A DNA stretch of 64,000 nucleotides from NCBI GenBank assembly GCA_038277395.1, contig CM076195.1, forward strand, positions 46,065,337 to 46,129,336, given 5' to 3'. Shown here piece after piece: positions 1-12,500 of the stretch. A program made the position numbers and the translations under genes. The DNA is from Dryocosmus kuriphilus. Taxonomy: Eukaryota; Arthropoda; Insecta; Hymenoptera; Cynipidae. The first letter of the stretch is position 1. Each line of letters opens with the position of its first letter. The notes under the pieces were generated by a model that saw only the letters and a program-made list of their open reading frames with translations, was not told the origin of the DNA and made no database searches.

Positions 1-70
1 AAATGTAAAGTATTAACTTTTATATAAGCTTTTCTTGATGCGTAAAACAAGTTTACCGATACAATCTAGG
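1..70. repeat. ~175-bp satellite, fragment
   Basis: This is the end of one unit of a satellite whose better copies lie at 1078-1440 and 2911-3100. Shared words include TATAAACTTTTATATA and TTTACCGATACAATCTAG. The palindromic element at 71-1077 interrupts the unit, because the sequence after 1077 resumes the same repeat. Confidence 0.7.
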
Positions 71-1077
71 TGAGCAGTTCCATGTTAAATCATCTGAAGA
101 ATTTCAGCTATTGTTAGTAATTTTGATGTAAATTCGAGTATCCTTTTTCTTAAGTGTTGAAAGAAAAACCCTAAAATACTTGTGGAAAAAAAAAAAAAAA
201 AAAACATAGAAGATATTAAAAATTGAAAATTTTTGTATTTTTTTCTTGAAATTTGATAACTTTGGTGTTTTTAATGATGTTAAGATGTATTTTTTTTCCA
301 AATTATTCGTAATAGGACGCAGTTTTAAAAAAAAAAATTTTAAATGAAAACTTCTTGGGATTTTTCAAAACCTAATTTTTAAACTGAATTTCTAAAAAAT
401 GCCACTTTTTATTTTCTTCATTTTTCAAAAATAGATAGCTTGCAATGTCCTATACAAGCCCTATAAACATCAAAATGGGGTCTCCTTTAGTTTTCGAGAA
501 ATAATTAAAAACTTACACCGAAAGGATGCAGAAGATGTGAAAAACCATGTAAACAATAGACACACAATAGAAGCATATTATAATGGTATGTACGAACTCA
601 ACAGTTCAGACTCTCGGGCGCTGGGCACACCATTCCATGGTATACGTTCTTAATTATTTCTCGAAAAGTAAGGGAGATCCTATTTGGATATTTACAGGGC
701 TTGCAGAGGACATTGTAGCAATGTATATTTAAAAAAAAAAATGAAGAAAACAAAAAGTGGGTTTTTTTAAAAAAATTCCGTTTCGAAATTAGTTTTTGAA
801 AAATCCAAGAAATTTTGTGTTCAAAACATATTTTTTCAAAACTGCGTCCTGTTACGAATAATTAAAAAAATACAATTTAATATAATTAAAATCACCAAAT
901 TTATAAAAGTTAAGGAAAAAAATATATATTCCATTCTTAATATCTTCTAAGTTTTTTGATTTTTTCAAAAGCTATTTTAGGGTTTTAATTTCAACATCTA
1001 AAACAACAGATACTAGAATTTTCATCTAAATTACTGATGGCTGAAATTCTTCAGATGATTTGGCATGGAACTGCTCA
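71..1077. mobile_element. Palindromic foldback element with ~400-bp inverted arms
   Basis: The left end TGAGCAGTTCCATG (71-84) is matched in reverse complement by CATGGAACTGCTCA (1064-1077). Pairing continues inward for about 400 bp on each side, with mismatches; for example the CTCCTTTAGTTTTCGAGAAA area near 483-502 pairs with the area around 655-675. Only about 100 bp near 530-630 is unpaired and would form the loop. There is no credible protein. It sits inside a satellite, so it is an insertion, but I could not define a clean target-site duplication. It is probably a non-autonomous foldback or MITE-type DNA transposon. Confidence 0.75.
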
Positions 1078-1440
1078 GGTATAATGTTTTATACAAACTT
1101 TTTGCACTAAAACGAGAAGGTACAAGTTTCTTCCAACCGATGAAGAACATGAATATCTAATAAACTTATAATCTCAGTCTTGATGAACATCTTAAATGCT
1201 ATGTATAAACTTTTTTTGCTAAACAAAACGGTTTTACCGATACAATCTAGATAGAAACTGTTATACAAGATTTTCGCAATAAGACCAGAAGGTACAAGTT
1301 TCTTTCAACAGACGGAGAACATGAATATCTAATATAAACTTATAAAGTCAGTCTTGATGATGAACAACTTAAATGCTAAGTATAAACTTTTATATATACT
1401 TTTCTTCTTCAAAAGCAAAACGGGTTTACCGATGTCATCT
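1078..1440. repeat. ~175-bp satellite, about two units
   Basis: The words GTACAAGTTTCTTCCAACCGA, GAAGAACATGAATATCTAA and AACTTATAATCTCAGTCTTG recur about 175 bp apart near 1120-1180 and 1290-1355. The array breaks at 1440, where the CAGGGTGTCC element begins, and resumes at about 2911. Confidence 0.75.
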
Positions 1441-2909
1441 CAGGGTGTCCAACGATTCTTAGAAAAAAATTAAGGTTCTTTCCAGGTCTCCTTTTTTTAC
1501 ATCAAATAATCAAATAACCGTTTGTTATACATGTAAAAGATAAAACATTTCATTTTTTTATTGGCTAACGATTTCTAAAGAAAGCAGAATCATAAAGAAA
1601 CCAATTCATAATTTTTTGCGAACGTAAATCGTCTTTGTGAAATCATTGGGTATATATTTAAAATCTTTGTAAAATCTTGACATTTCTGTGAGATCTTTTA
1701 GAACTTTTAAAATTTTGTGTAAAATCTTTGTGAAATGTTTTTAAATTTGTATGATATCTTTGAAATCGTTTTCTTTTGAAATCCTTTAAAATTTTTGAAA
1801 TCTTCTAACATTCCTATGAATTCTTGTAAATATTTCTGAAATCTTCCCTAAATCTTGCGTATTAATTTGATATCATTGGCATATTTTAATTCTTCGTGAA
1901 ATCTTTCAAAAATTCTAACAAAATCTGGAATTCGTTTAAATTCTTTAAAATGTTTTGAAATCCTTAGGAATTATTTGAAATATTTGTGAAATCTCTCTGA
2001 AATCTTTTGTATTCGTTTTAAATATTTCCAATCTTGGAAAAATCTCTGAAATCTTCTAAAAAAATTTTGAATAGTTTCAAAATTTAAGAAATCTTTTAAA
2101 TCTGGTGTACTGTACCCTTTTCGAAATCTTTGAAATTCTTGTATTCTTTTTAAATCTTTATGAAATTTTTCTGACATCTTTTTTATTCATTTAAAATCAT
2201 TAATATACTTGAAATCTGTGTGAAATGTTTTCACTCATCTAAACAATTTTTAAATCGTTTCAAATAATTGAAAAGTTTTTAAATCCCAGAAATCTGGTTT
2301 GAAATCTTTCTGAAATTGTTGTGAAATTTCTGAAATATAGTGTACATGCCTTTTTTGAATCTTTAAAATGCTTAAAATTTTCTAAACAAATTTTTAATCG
2401 TTTAAAATATTTTGAAATCTAGTGTACTATATCCTTTCTGAAATCTTTGGAATTCTTGTATTCGTTTTAAATCTATATGAAATTTTGATAAAATCGTTTA
2501 AATTTTTGCGAAATCTTTTGAAATATAAAATTTTTTTAAATCGTTTCCAACGTTTGAAATGTTTTTAAGTCGTGGAAATCTAGTTCGAAATCTTTCTGAA
2601 ATTTCTTAAATCTAGTGTACAGGTTTTTTTTAATCTTTAAAATCCTTGAAATCTTTGTTCGTGAAATCTTTTGTATTAGTTGAAATCATTGAATCATTTG
2701 TGAAATCTAAAATGTTTTCTGGTGTACAGTGCCTTTCTTCAAATCTTTGGAATCCTTTACATTTTGAAAGTTTTAAAACAACTGTTCTAAAAGTACCAAA
2801 AAAATCAAATTCAAGGTTCTCATGAGAAATTCAAGGAGATTCCCAGGTTTTCAATGTTGAAAAAAATTGAAAGGTGAATTCCTTGTTTTCAAGGTCACCG
2901 GACACCCTG
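1441..2909. mobile_element. Non-autonomous DNA transposon with CAGGGTGTCC terminal inverted repeats
   Basis: The element starts CAGGGTGTCC (1441-1450) and ends GGACACCCTG (2900-2909), and the ~175-bp satellite lies on both sides. A second, looser pair of inverted blocks ('TTCCAGGTCTCC' near 1481 and 'GGAGATTCCCAGG' near 2838) lies inside the ends. The interior, about 1620-2770, is a degenerate array of a short word close to TTTGAAATCTT. No transposase is present, and the apparent reading frames are translations of the repeat. CAGGG ends resemble those of hAT-type elements, but no 8-bp duplication is obvious, so the superfamily is uncertain. Confidence 0.7.
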
Positions 2910-2910
2910 A

Positions 2911-3100
2911 ATGTACGTATAAACTGTTATACAAACTTTTCGCAGTAAAACGAGAAGATACAAGTTTCTTTCAGCCGACGAAGAACATGAATAACTAAGA
3001 AACTTATAATATCAGTCTTGGCGATGAACAACCTAAATGTTAAGTATAAACATTTATATAAACTTTTTTTGACAAGTAAAACGGATTTACCGAGACAATC
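2911..3100. repeat. ~175-bp satellite, one unit
   Basis: The satellite resumes after the element at 1441-2909: AAACTGTTATACAAACTTTTCGC, then GAAGAACATGAATAACTAA, CTTATAATATCAGTCTTGG and ATAAACATTTATATAAAC. It fades out near 3100, just beyond the 3' end of the BEN-domain gene. Confidence 0.65.
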
Positions 3101-3204
3101 GAAAATGAAAGCTAGTTTTACGAAATTCAGAACCGCAAACTAAGAAATGTAAACTTTTTAATACGTAGGAACGAATCTTCTAGGTGTATGGCTACCATTA
3201 TTGA

Positions 3205-6200
3205 TCAAAACTCATCAAAAGTTAGAGAATGTTCTTCATTCGCATCCGACGAAGGCAATAGAGGATCTGTCAAGCTTTGTTCCGCTGGAAGAAGAGAATG
3301 ATATGATTTTTGAATTCCACAGTTTATATAGGCAGCAGCATGAACCTTCTGTATGAGTGATGACGGAATATATGCTTCTTGCTCGAAGTCTACAAAGCTA
3401 TTAATAATTTGGAATATAAGGTTCAGCAACCTCACCTCTTTTCTCTTCAAGGATTTCATTACAACTTTCGCCATCGTATATGGATCCTCTATTATCGCCT
3501 TCAAGACCTTCATCTTCTTGCACAAGACTTCTCATGTCGTCCGGTATCTCTGTTTCGAAAATATCTTCGCAGTCCTCCTCCGGAATCTCCATCTCGTCTG
3601 ATGGGTAAACTTCTTGTGCGAGAGTTCTTACGGCGTTTGGTATCTCATTAGTGTGAAAGTCTTCGCAGTCTTCCTCCGGAATCTCCATTTCGTCTGATGG
3701 GTGAACTTCTTGTGTAATAGTTCTTACGGCGTTCGGTATCTCAGTATTGCCAAAAACTTCGCAATCTTCCTCCGGAATCTCCATCTCGTCTGGTGGATGC
3801 AGTTCTTGTGCAATAGTTCTTGCGCCGTCCGGCATCTCGTTATTGCCAACATCTTCGCAGTCTTCTTCTGGAATCTCCGTCTCGTCTGGTGGATGGACTT
3901 CTTGTGCAAGAGTTCTTACGTCTTCAGCATGTGGTACATTTGACGTCTTCTTCTTTCGCCTCCCTTTTCCTATATCATAACATACATGAGGATCAGCACC
4001 CTATAATATTACTGACGAGACAAGGGCAATTGAAACAAAGAATTAATTGTACACCAAATAGTTGCATTTTCAAACTTAAAATACGTTTATGATTGAAGAA
4101 AACAGTTTCATTTTTAATTCAAAAAGAATGAATGTTCAAAAACAAAGTTAAATTTTCAGCAAGGTAGTTGAAGTTTTGAAAAAATAATTGAATTTTAACA
4201 AAATAGATGAATTTTAAGCATAAAATATGAATCTCCAACAAAAATTAATTTTTAACAAAGAAGTTCAACTTTCAACCAAATACACCCTGCCTGCTTACGC
4301 TCGGAGCGAGCGAACGTTGTGTTCACTTTAAGTGAAGGCTACTTACGACCATGCCCAAAACCGCACTTAAATGCAATTTCCAGTGTAGTTGAATTTTTAA
4401 TCAAGAAGATTAATGTTTTACCAAAAAGACGAATTTACCAAAACAAAATTTGAACTATTAACTAAAAACGATCAATTTCTAACCAATAAGCGAATTGTGA
4501 ATGTTTGAGTTCAAAAATTCATTTTCAACAAAAAAAAAAAACGAGTTTTCAAGAATGCAGTTAAATTTCAAATGACGGAGATGGATCTTGAACTAATACA
4601 ATGAATTTTTAACAAAGTAGTTAAACTATCAATGAATCAGTCACATTTTTAATCCAGATAATTATTGTCAGTACTAAAAATACGAATTTACAAGAAAGTA
4701 CATCAATTTTCAACCAAATTGTTGAATTTTAAACTAGACACGATCAATTTTCAACCAATAATGAAACAGTTAAATTTACAGTTACAAATATTATTTTGCA
4801 ACGCAATTTTACAAAAAATAAAACAGTGGCATCGCTAAAAAACATATCAATTAGTGCCGATAGTGGCGTGAGCGTAAAATTGTATCAAGAATTTTTTTAT
4901 TATTACTCACTGTCGGGTCCATCTTTCATATCGCTAATTTTCTTTCGAATATACTCCTTCACCCTGTCACTTTCCATATCTGCAGCTAGACTTTCCATAT
5001 GTCTTTTAGACACTAACCACCATCGATAAAAATCTAAAACAAAAGTCAATAATATATGAATATATCATTAAATAATGGTTACGTTATTCCCTTCTTTGGA
5101 AATCGTTATACTGTTTTTTACCACTGACAAGTACCTTTAATCGCAAACACCTTCCTTGGATCTAATTGATTTTCCGGCTTCTTTTCTTGTTGATTGCGAT
5201 TGCTACCTTTTCCTGTGAGTGTACTCACGGTAAGTACTTTTGAACCAAACACAGCCACTGCTAAGTTCTTAACAAACATTGCATTGGAAGTAATGTTTGC
5301 CATCGCTAAATAATAGGTATCCTTAGCGATCCAAATTCCCCTTCCTAAGTGAATCTAGAAGAAATAAAATATTCACAGTCATAAGTGTATTAACATATAT
5401 TTTTAGACCGTGCAAGTAAAATGAAATGACAAAATGAAATGGGATTACAAAATATATAATCTATCTATAATAATATAATATATGTTCCGAAAGAAAGACG
5501 TGTGCGAGGGAAAATTAACATTATTTTTAAAATAAAATTTCTGTTTACTGCTTTAGATCGGGGTGACCGAGGACTTTTTTTTGTCAAGATAACACCAAAT
5601 TTTAATTTTTTTTAGTATTTGAAAAATCTTTTTATTGGGTTACTTCGAGTTAGTCGGAAACAAACCTCCCCCGCATAAGCCTTAAAATTCACATAGTTTT
5701 CACGTTTCTTTGACCGTTGTCAAGCTAATTCAAAATTTGGACTTTTTCTATTTTCGAAAATCTGTTTACTGCGTGTAGTGGCCAAGGACGTCCCCCCTTC
5801 AGAAACCCCTAAAAATGTTGTCAGTTTTCGCGTATTTCTCACCGTTTTCGAGATAATTCAAATTTTTAATTTTTTTTAATTCTTAAATTTTGTAAAGAAA
5901 TAGTGACATTAGCGGAGAATTGTGAGAAAATAGTGTGTTTGGTATAATTTTCTTTCGAAAGAATAGTAAAATGGTGTGATAGCTGAAAAAAGCTGTCGAA
6001 CAGAGTCAACAGTTCGGTGAGTCCGAGGCCTTTACATACGACTGCAACTGGTCAATGATCATGTATAAAAAAAAAAAAACGTGCTCACCTGTGATCCATC
6101 TTTCCTAATAAAACCCGATGGCAGATATCTGGTCTCTTCCGTAGTATTGCATGGCATATTTTGGTGTTGGTTAAAAAGTGATTTGAACTCGTGACAGCTG

Positions 6201-8578
6201 TTTATACAGCTCTGTTGCAGTTCATGATTTAGTTCTTTTAACCTTTTCTCTTCTCTTTGTGAAATTTCGAAGTTTCTTTTTAATTCGCCATAATCTTTCT
6301 TTTCCTTTTCCAACTCTTTTTTTAAATCGCCAATTTCCATATTCAAGTACTCTATTGTTTTCATGTATTTCTTTATTCTCGCATCTATACTATTTACTAC
6401 TTGTTCGTCATTATTATTAAATTCCGTAAGATGTGCATCTTGAATTATCCTGCTCATATGTTCCTTGTTCCTTGTTTCGCTCGGTCGTAAGTGAATCTTT
6501 ACTTTTGTTTTCTGTCTATTAGCACCTTTCATTTTACTCGATGCATCAGATGCATGTGAATTTATCTTTTTTTTTATCCCTAAATTAGTATTCGGAATTG
6601 GAAAACAGTTACTGACATCTTTCAAAGTCTGTCTAACCGTATTATACCGTGCACAATTCTCAGTAGATTTGTTTGAAAATTGTTGGCTATTTTCGTCGTT
6701 CAATAGTGGTGTAAACATAGTTTTTGAATCCCGTACTACATTCGATGCCATCTTTTTACTTATTATTTTATGTTTACTGCAAGTCTTCAATTTTGTAGTT
6801 GCTCTTTCCTTTCAAAACAGACATAACATAATTTCCTGAGTTTCCGTGAATTACTTTTAATTCCCTAATTTTAAATAACTTAAAAAGCATTTAAAATGAG
6901 AGAAAAATTATTTTTTTCAAGATTACATACCGGCGAAGAATCTTCTTCCGGGCTATCAGTTAAAGTTAAAGGTTGCACAGAATCCCGAGCTTTGGCCTTT
7001 TCAGTTGCCAAATTGTGCAGTCTGTTACCTAGATTTTTGTTGATCCGTGTCACCTCTGCAGACTAAAAAAATGAACATAAAATAGAAGTCACCAAAAATA
7101 TGGTATACTTGAAAACATATAGTTGAAACCAGTGTAGTTGAATTTCCAACCAAAAATATGAACTTTCGACCAAGAAGATTAATTTTCTACCAAAAATGAC
7201 GAATTTTCAACAAAACTAGAGCCTCATACTCGCGCTCCGCGCGTGATCAATTTACTTATATGTAATTATTTTATTTGGAAATGAAGTTCAATAAAATACC
7301 ATGATATTAATTTTTATTTCAGTAATTATTATTTGTATACGGCTTCGCATGGATACTCTCGTTTAAACTATCTAATGTCCAGCAGGAGTTTTGATGGAAG
7401 GGTTTCTTCGACTAATTGCCAAACTCTTAATTTGCTCATGAAAATATTTTAAATAATTAATAAATCTTGGACATTTGAAGATCATAATGGAAAGGAGTCA
7501 TCGGAGAGATATTCTTAGTTACTTATGTAAAAAATGCACCCTAATCGTTGAAAAATTTCAAAAACTTGATTTAATTTCGAAAATATATATCTGAGCCAAA
7601 AGTGTTTGAGGAAAGTTTTGTGGTGTTAGGCACGCACAACTCAGCACAACTTTCCGATTTTCAAAAATCTTATTTTTAAAAATTTTTGGTCATAAACTAA
7701 TTACAAATTTCAAAAACTTGATTTAATTTCGAAAATATTATTTTGAGCAAAAAGTGTTTAAGGCAAGTTTTGTTGCACTCGGATAGCACAACTTAGCACA
7801 GCTTTCCGTTTTCTAAAATTCGTATTTTTGAAAAATGTTGGTCATAAAATAATTAAAAATTTCAAAAACTTGATTTAATTTCGAAAATATATATCTGAGC
7901 CAAAAGTGTTTGAGGAAAGTTTTGTGGTGTTAGGCTAGCACAACTCAGCACAATTTTCCGATTTTCAAAATTCGTATTTTTGAAAAATTTTGGTCATAAA
8001 ATAATTAAAAATTTCAAAAACTTGATTTAATTTCGAAAATATTAATCTCAGCGTAAAGTGTGTAGGAAGAGTTTTGTTGTACTAGGCTAGCACAACTCAG
8101 CACAACTTTCTGTTTTAGAGAATACAGATTTTTGAAAAGGGAAGCACGATGCTACCTTACAAACGTTTTTTTGAAATTTTAACAATAAATTGTATATTTT
8201 TACCTTAGAACTTTCATGGCGTCTGTTTGGTATCAGGTCATCATCAGTAGTGGCATCACTGACCGAGACGAGAACCTTCTCCGTCGGCACCCGAGGTCGG
8301 CTACTCCTTGATAACAGTTTATCTAACTGCTCCTGTGTTTCTGTAAAGTAAAATCAGATAAAATTAGAAAAGTAACATTTTGGCAAAAACGAATGAAAAG
8401 TATCTACTGTGAAGTACGTACCTGCAAAACTTATAACGTTGCAAAAGTCAGGATTGCCCTCCCACTGAATGGCATATTTATTTTCCGATTTGTGTTTTTC
8501 GGCTTTGAACCTTGTCACCATCACATTTGAAACGAACGCAAAACGCTTGGCACAGCGAAGCCAAACGTACAGAAACAT
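3205..8578 (-). CDS. BEN-domain protein, 8 exons, 735 aa
   Basis: BEN domains bind DNA or protein in chromatin and transcription factors. I assembled exons 8578-8422, 8340-8204, 7062-6931, 6808-6089, 5354-5135, 5033-4911, 3969-3436 and 3389-3205. All have GT donors and AG acceptors, all junction phases agree, and the total is 2,208 nt including TGA. Exon 4 (about aa 143-382) is basic and then strongly coiled coil (ARIKKYMKTIEYLNMEI onward). The BEN domain spans exons 5-6, about aa 383-470: HLGRGIWIAKDTYY, FVKNLAVAVFG, TGKGSNR, LDPRKVFAIKDFYRWWL. Then come a basic KGRRKKK stretch and four acidic 32-aa repeats in exon 7. Weak points: the acceptor of exon 4 is pyrimidine-poor; intron 7 is only 46 nt; if intron 6 is retained, translation stops at 4905-4903, right after the BEN domain. 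A TATA-like box lies only ~20 bp before the first ATG, so the ATG at residue 20 may be used. Expect a nuclear protein; its targets are unknown. Confidence 0.8.
3530..3925 (-). repeat. 96-nt in-frame tandem repeat, four copies, in exon 7 of the BEN gene
   Basis: The word TCGTCTG(A/G)TGG recurs at about 3594, 3690, 3786 and 3882, exactly 96 bp apart on the plus strand. On the coding (minus) strand each unit gives 32 residues with the core RT-AQE-HP-DE-EIPEEDCED. The copies differ by a few substitutions and carry no frameshift. The repeat is very acidic. Confidence 0.9.
3970..4910 (-). other. Intron 6 of the BEN gene, AT-rich
   Basis: This 941-bp stretch is filled with degenerate short repeats of the type 'AATTTTCAACCAAA / GTTGAATTTT', also found at 7130-7220 and 9880-10230. 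A GC-rich island near 4285-4375 (CCTGCCTGCTTACGCTCGG) looks like part of a small repeated element. I see no further gene. Confidence 0.6.
7545..8143. repeat. 152-bp tandem repeat, four units, in intron 2 of the BEN gene
   Basis: The word TTCAAAAACTTGATTTAATT begins at 7557, 7709, 7861 and 8013, exactly 152 bp apart each time. Each unit also contains AGTGTTT(G/A)AGG, GTTTTGT and CTCAGCACAACTTTCC. Single-base differences separate the copies. The last copy runs into exon 2 (8340-8204) after about 60 bp of unrelated sequence. Confidence 0.9.
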
Positions 8579-9189
8579 TTTGGCGTTTTACGGGTCGCTT
8601 TTATAGCAAAAATAACTTCCAGCAACGACAAAGTAGACGCGGACACGAACACATCACTTTGCCATTAACCTGTACGCGCTAAAATCTATGCAAAACGGCG
8701 CTAAAATCCATGCAAAAACGGGAATGGGAGATAGGGCCGGTATCCTTTTGGCGGCGCTGAAAGCTATGGACGCATGAGTCCATAATTTGAATCGTAAAAT
8801 TTTGACTTGCATTTACTTGAAATGTACTTACTACACCTAACTGAATAGCGTCAATAGTGAAGTAAACTTAACAAATAACGTAAATATGTAATTTACAGAT
8901 ACTTTTATTCGGTAAATGTGAAGCAGATGCAAATCAGAATTTAAAATTTAAAACTACTGCAAACTTGCGCCGCCCCGTAGCCTACAACACCGCATCTTTC
9001 CGGCCCGAAATGATTCACGTAACCTAGGTGAAGCGTGTAACGAACCTCTCTTTCTATCTCCACACATTAGAGAAAGAGGATCTATGATTGACCACAACAA
9101 CAAACTCGCATACAGCCTACAGGACGGTTAACTGTTTTGTCGTATAAATTGAAATAATTTAACCGGGAGGAGTGTCTTCTCATACACGG
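8579..9189. promoter_or_regulatory. Shared divergent promoter region of the BEN and tnp2-like genes
   Basis: On the minus strand, TATAAAAG (8605-8598) lies about 20 bp upstream of the BEN gene ATG at 8578. On the plus strand, TATAAATT (9143-9150) is followed about 30 bp later by CGGGAGGAG. A good donor, CGG|GTAAGTGAG, comes at 9189/9190, and a matching acceptor TATCTGCAG ends at 9523, so a short 5' leader exon of the tnp2-like gene (about 9172-9189) is likely. The region between is comparatively GC-rich. Start sites are inferred from position only. Confidence 0.5.
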
Positions 9190-9528
9190 GTAAGTGAGTC
9201 TATACCTAATATTTGTATATATATATATATATATATATAATTGTATTCGTATTCTAGTCTACAATTTGACTAACCCGTATTCAACACAATTAGACGGGGA
9301 GTTCGAGCACACATAACCTCGATTATTATTTATATATAAGTTTGTATGATGTGTATTTGATTTTTTTTTAAAAAGATTTTTCATGCAGGAATACAAGTAC
9401 GTTCATAATTATATTCCTATATTCTTCTGAAAGAATGATTGTGCATGTAAACACATAACAGCATATAACCTCAAAATTAAGAAAAATGAATATTTATTGT
9501 AAATAATTATTTTGTATCTGCAGTTGAG

Positions 9529-12500
9529 ATGGATGAAGACAGAAAAAAAGGATTTAAGAAACGGATCTTGGATCCTGATTACAATCAAAGTATGTTGTCA
9601 GATCGCAGTAGAGGAAAGTGGAAACGAAGAATAGAACAAGTAGCTGCAGATGACCTAATAAGTAAATATTAATCGTATTAATAACTTATTTAATTTTTAT
9701 CTGTAAATTATAATATTTTATCTTTCAATTGAAAAAATATGTTTGCTTCTTTTTCTTTTATATCATAAAAGGCATATAAAAAGAACTTTGTATTGACACG
9801 TTTTCCTCTTCAGTGGGGCCATTCATATCATAAAAAAATCGTTCTATAAATTATTTTATTAAATCTTATTCTTCAAGGCAGTAATTTAAAAAAATAATCA
9901 TCTTGGTTTGAAATTCTACTATTAGGTTAAAAAATTTATGTATTTCGTAATAAATTCAACTGTTTTGTAGAAAGCTCATCTTTTTCGTTAAAAATGCAAA
10001 TGTCTGATTGAAAATAATCTGTTTTGGTTGAGGATTAAAGTATTTTGTTGGAAATTTGTCCTTTTTGATTAAATTCAATTGTTTTTTATTTAAAATGAGA
10101 GTCTTTTCTTGGTTAACATATCAACTATTACATTTTTTGTTGAAAATTGACGTTTTCTCGTTGAAAATGCAAGCACTTGGTTGAAAGTTAAAGTAATTTT
10201 CAAAATAATGTGATCACTCAAAAAATGCAACTATGTTACTACTATTTTGAAAAAAACGACACTCGTCCCACAATTTAATGGAAGTTCTCGCGAATGCAAT
10301 TATTTTTTCCCTTTGCCTATAAAAAGATTTTCAAACTTCTTTGCTTATTTACTAGAATAATAGATTCATAGAATTTAAAAATAAATGATAAGATTTTCAG
10401 GGGTTTTATGTGGATTTAAAATATTTGAAGATATTTAAAAGGATGGACGAGTTTTCCAGGAATTTGTATAGTATTTGAACAACAGATTTGGGGGGTTTCT
10501 ACAGGGAATTCACGAGATTTTATGGGAGATCTATATTGTATATCAGACTTTAAAAAAAGGTAATCCCTACATGCAGGCCTAGGACTCGACCACACTATAG
10601 ACACTTGGTGTTAAACGATGACACTATTTTGCTACTGTTTTTTAAAAAATGGCATTAAAGACACTATTTTCCCACAATAGTCTGCTAATGCAGATCGGGA
10701 AATGACAGTGAATTTATTTTTGAATCCGTTCAAAATTTAAGAATTCCCAGACTTCAACGTTAAAATAATTTTGAAACTGAATTTTTAAAAATAGAAAACC
10801 TTGAATTCCTAAAAATTTCTAGGAGCTTTTAAACTTTGAACGTTACGATTTTAATTGTTCTATTTAAAACATGATTAATTTGTATATGAAACTGGTGAAT
10901 TTTGATATATAAATAAAAATGTAACACTTATTATTTGTAGGGTAGGGTGGAGCGAGATGAGCATACTTGTATTTTTTACGTCAGTATTTAAAATATGATA
11001 ATTTATTGCTTGAAAGTAAATCGTTATATATATTCTACAAACATTTTTTATTGTGATTTTGCCAAGATATAAATAAATAAAAAAGTATATGCGGAATTAG
11101 AAACGAAAATGAATCAAAATTAATCTAAAACTTGAAAGGATTTCAAATAATTTAATCGGCGTCTGTTTTCCGACAAAATGCAGCTATTCGTACTGAATTT
11201 CCGGTGCAAATTGCCATGGCCTAATTTAAAACAAAATTTAGACTTTGGCAGATTTTGAACAACAAATTTATAAGCTCTTTAGGAATCATGAAAGGCTTCA
11301 AAAAAATAAAAACATTTTCTCAAGATTGCTATGAAAATTGTAAATGATTTTTTATTTGGAAAAATTATTTGAAATTCGAATATTTGTAAAAGATATGTAG
11401 AAGTTATGAAAAACTTTTAACAACAATTTGAATTTGAACAAATTTGAAACAATATGTAGATTTTTCAAGACTTAGAAATACAATTTTGAAGTTTTTTAAG
11501 GTCATCTAAGCTATTTAAAGTAAAAATAATTCAACATCGAATGTAAAAAAATTTCAGTTTTAAAGAATTTCATCGTTCAAGCTTTAATGTTTCTAGTTTA
11601 AAATTGGTTGAAATACTATAATTTTTTAAATTTCTAAATGCATTGATTGATTCTTCAATTTAGAGCATAGAAAATTATTTTAGTGAATTTTAATTTAATT
11701 AATCGATTAATTCTGGTTATACTTCATTAATTACTGGAATTCATTTTAATGACTGGTTTGGAAAAAATAACAAATATTTGATAAATTTCCGGAAATGCTT
11801 TCAACTTTTTAAATATTTTAAATCTATTCAAAACCTCTTACATTTCTAAAAATAGTTTTAGCTGACTCGAATTTTTCTTGAAGCTTTGAAAAATCATTGA
11901 AAATGTAAAAAAATTGCCTTAAAATCTGTAAAATTTTCCTAGGAATTTTAAGAAAATTAGAAAAGATTTTTGAATATTTCAGATGTTTGAAAAAAGAATC
12001 TAGAAGATTTTAAAGAATTTTAAATTTCATATTATAGGATTTTCCAAAATATTAGGAAAAATTCGAGTCTTTTTAAAAGATATTTAGGACTTTTAGAAGT
12101 TTGGAAGAAATAGGAAATATTTTATCAATATTCGGAAATGCTTCCCAGTTTTAAAATATTTTAAATCTATTCAATACCTCTTCAATGCTTGAAAATATTT
12201 TTTAGCTGGCACGAATTTTTCTTAAAATTTTGAAAAATCATTCACAATGTAAAAAAACTTGCCTTAAAATCTTCCAAATTTTCTTAGAAATTTTAAGAAA
12301 ATTTGTTTAGACACATGAAACCTTTTATAATTAATTAGAGCGTCTGAAGTTTTAGTTTGAAATCTTGAAAAAGAATCTGCATTCCTTTACATCTTTTACA
12401 GTTTGAAATTCTTTTTCAATCTCTTCAAGTCTTCAAAATATTTCTTGAACATCTTAGACATCGATATGGGGACACGCGCCTGAGTCGAGTGAAACCACGA

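Noticed and set aside
1971..2177. 68-codon frame on the minus strand with Phe/Arg/Lys pattern
   Set aside because: It is a translation of the degenerate GAAATCTTT repeat, not a gene.
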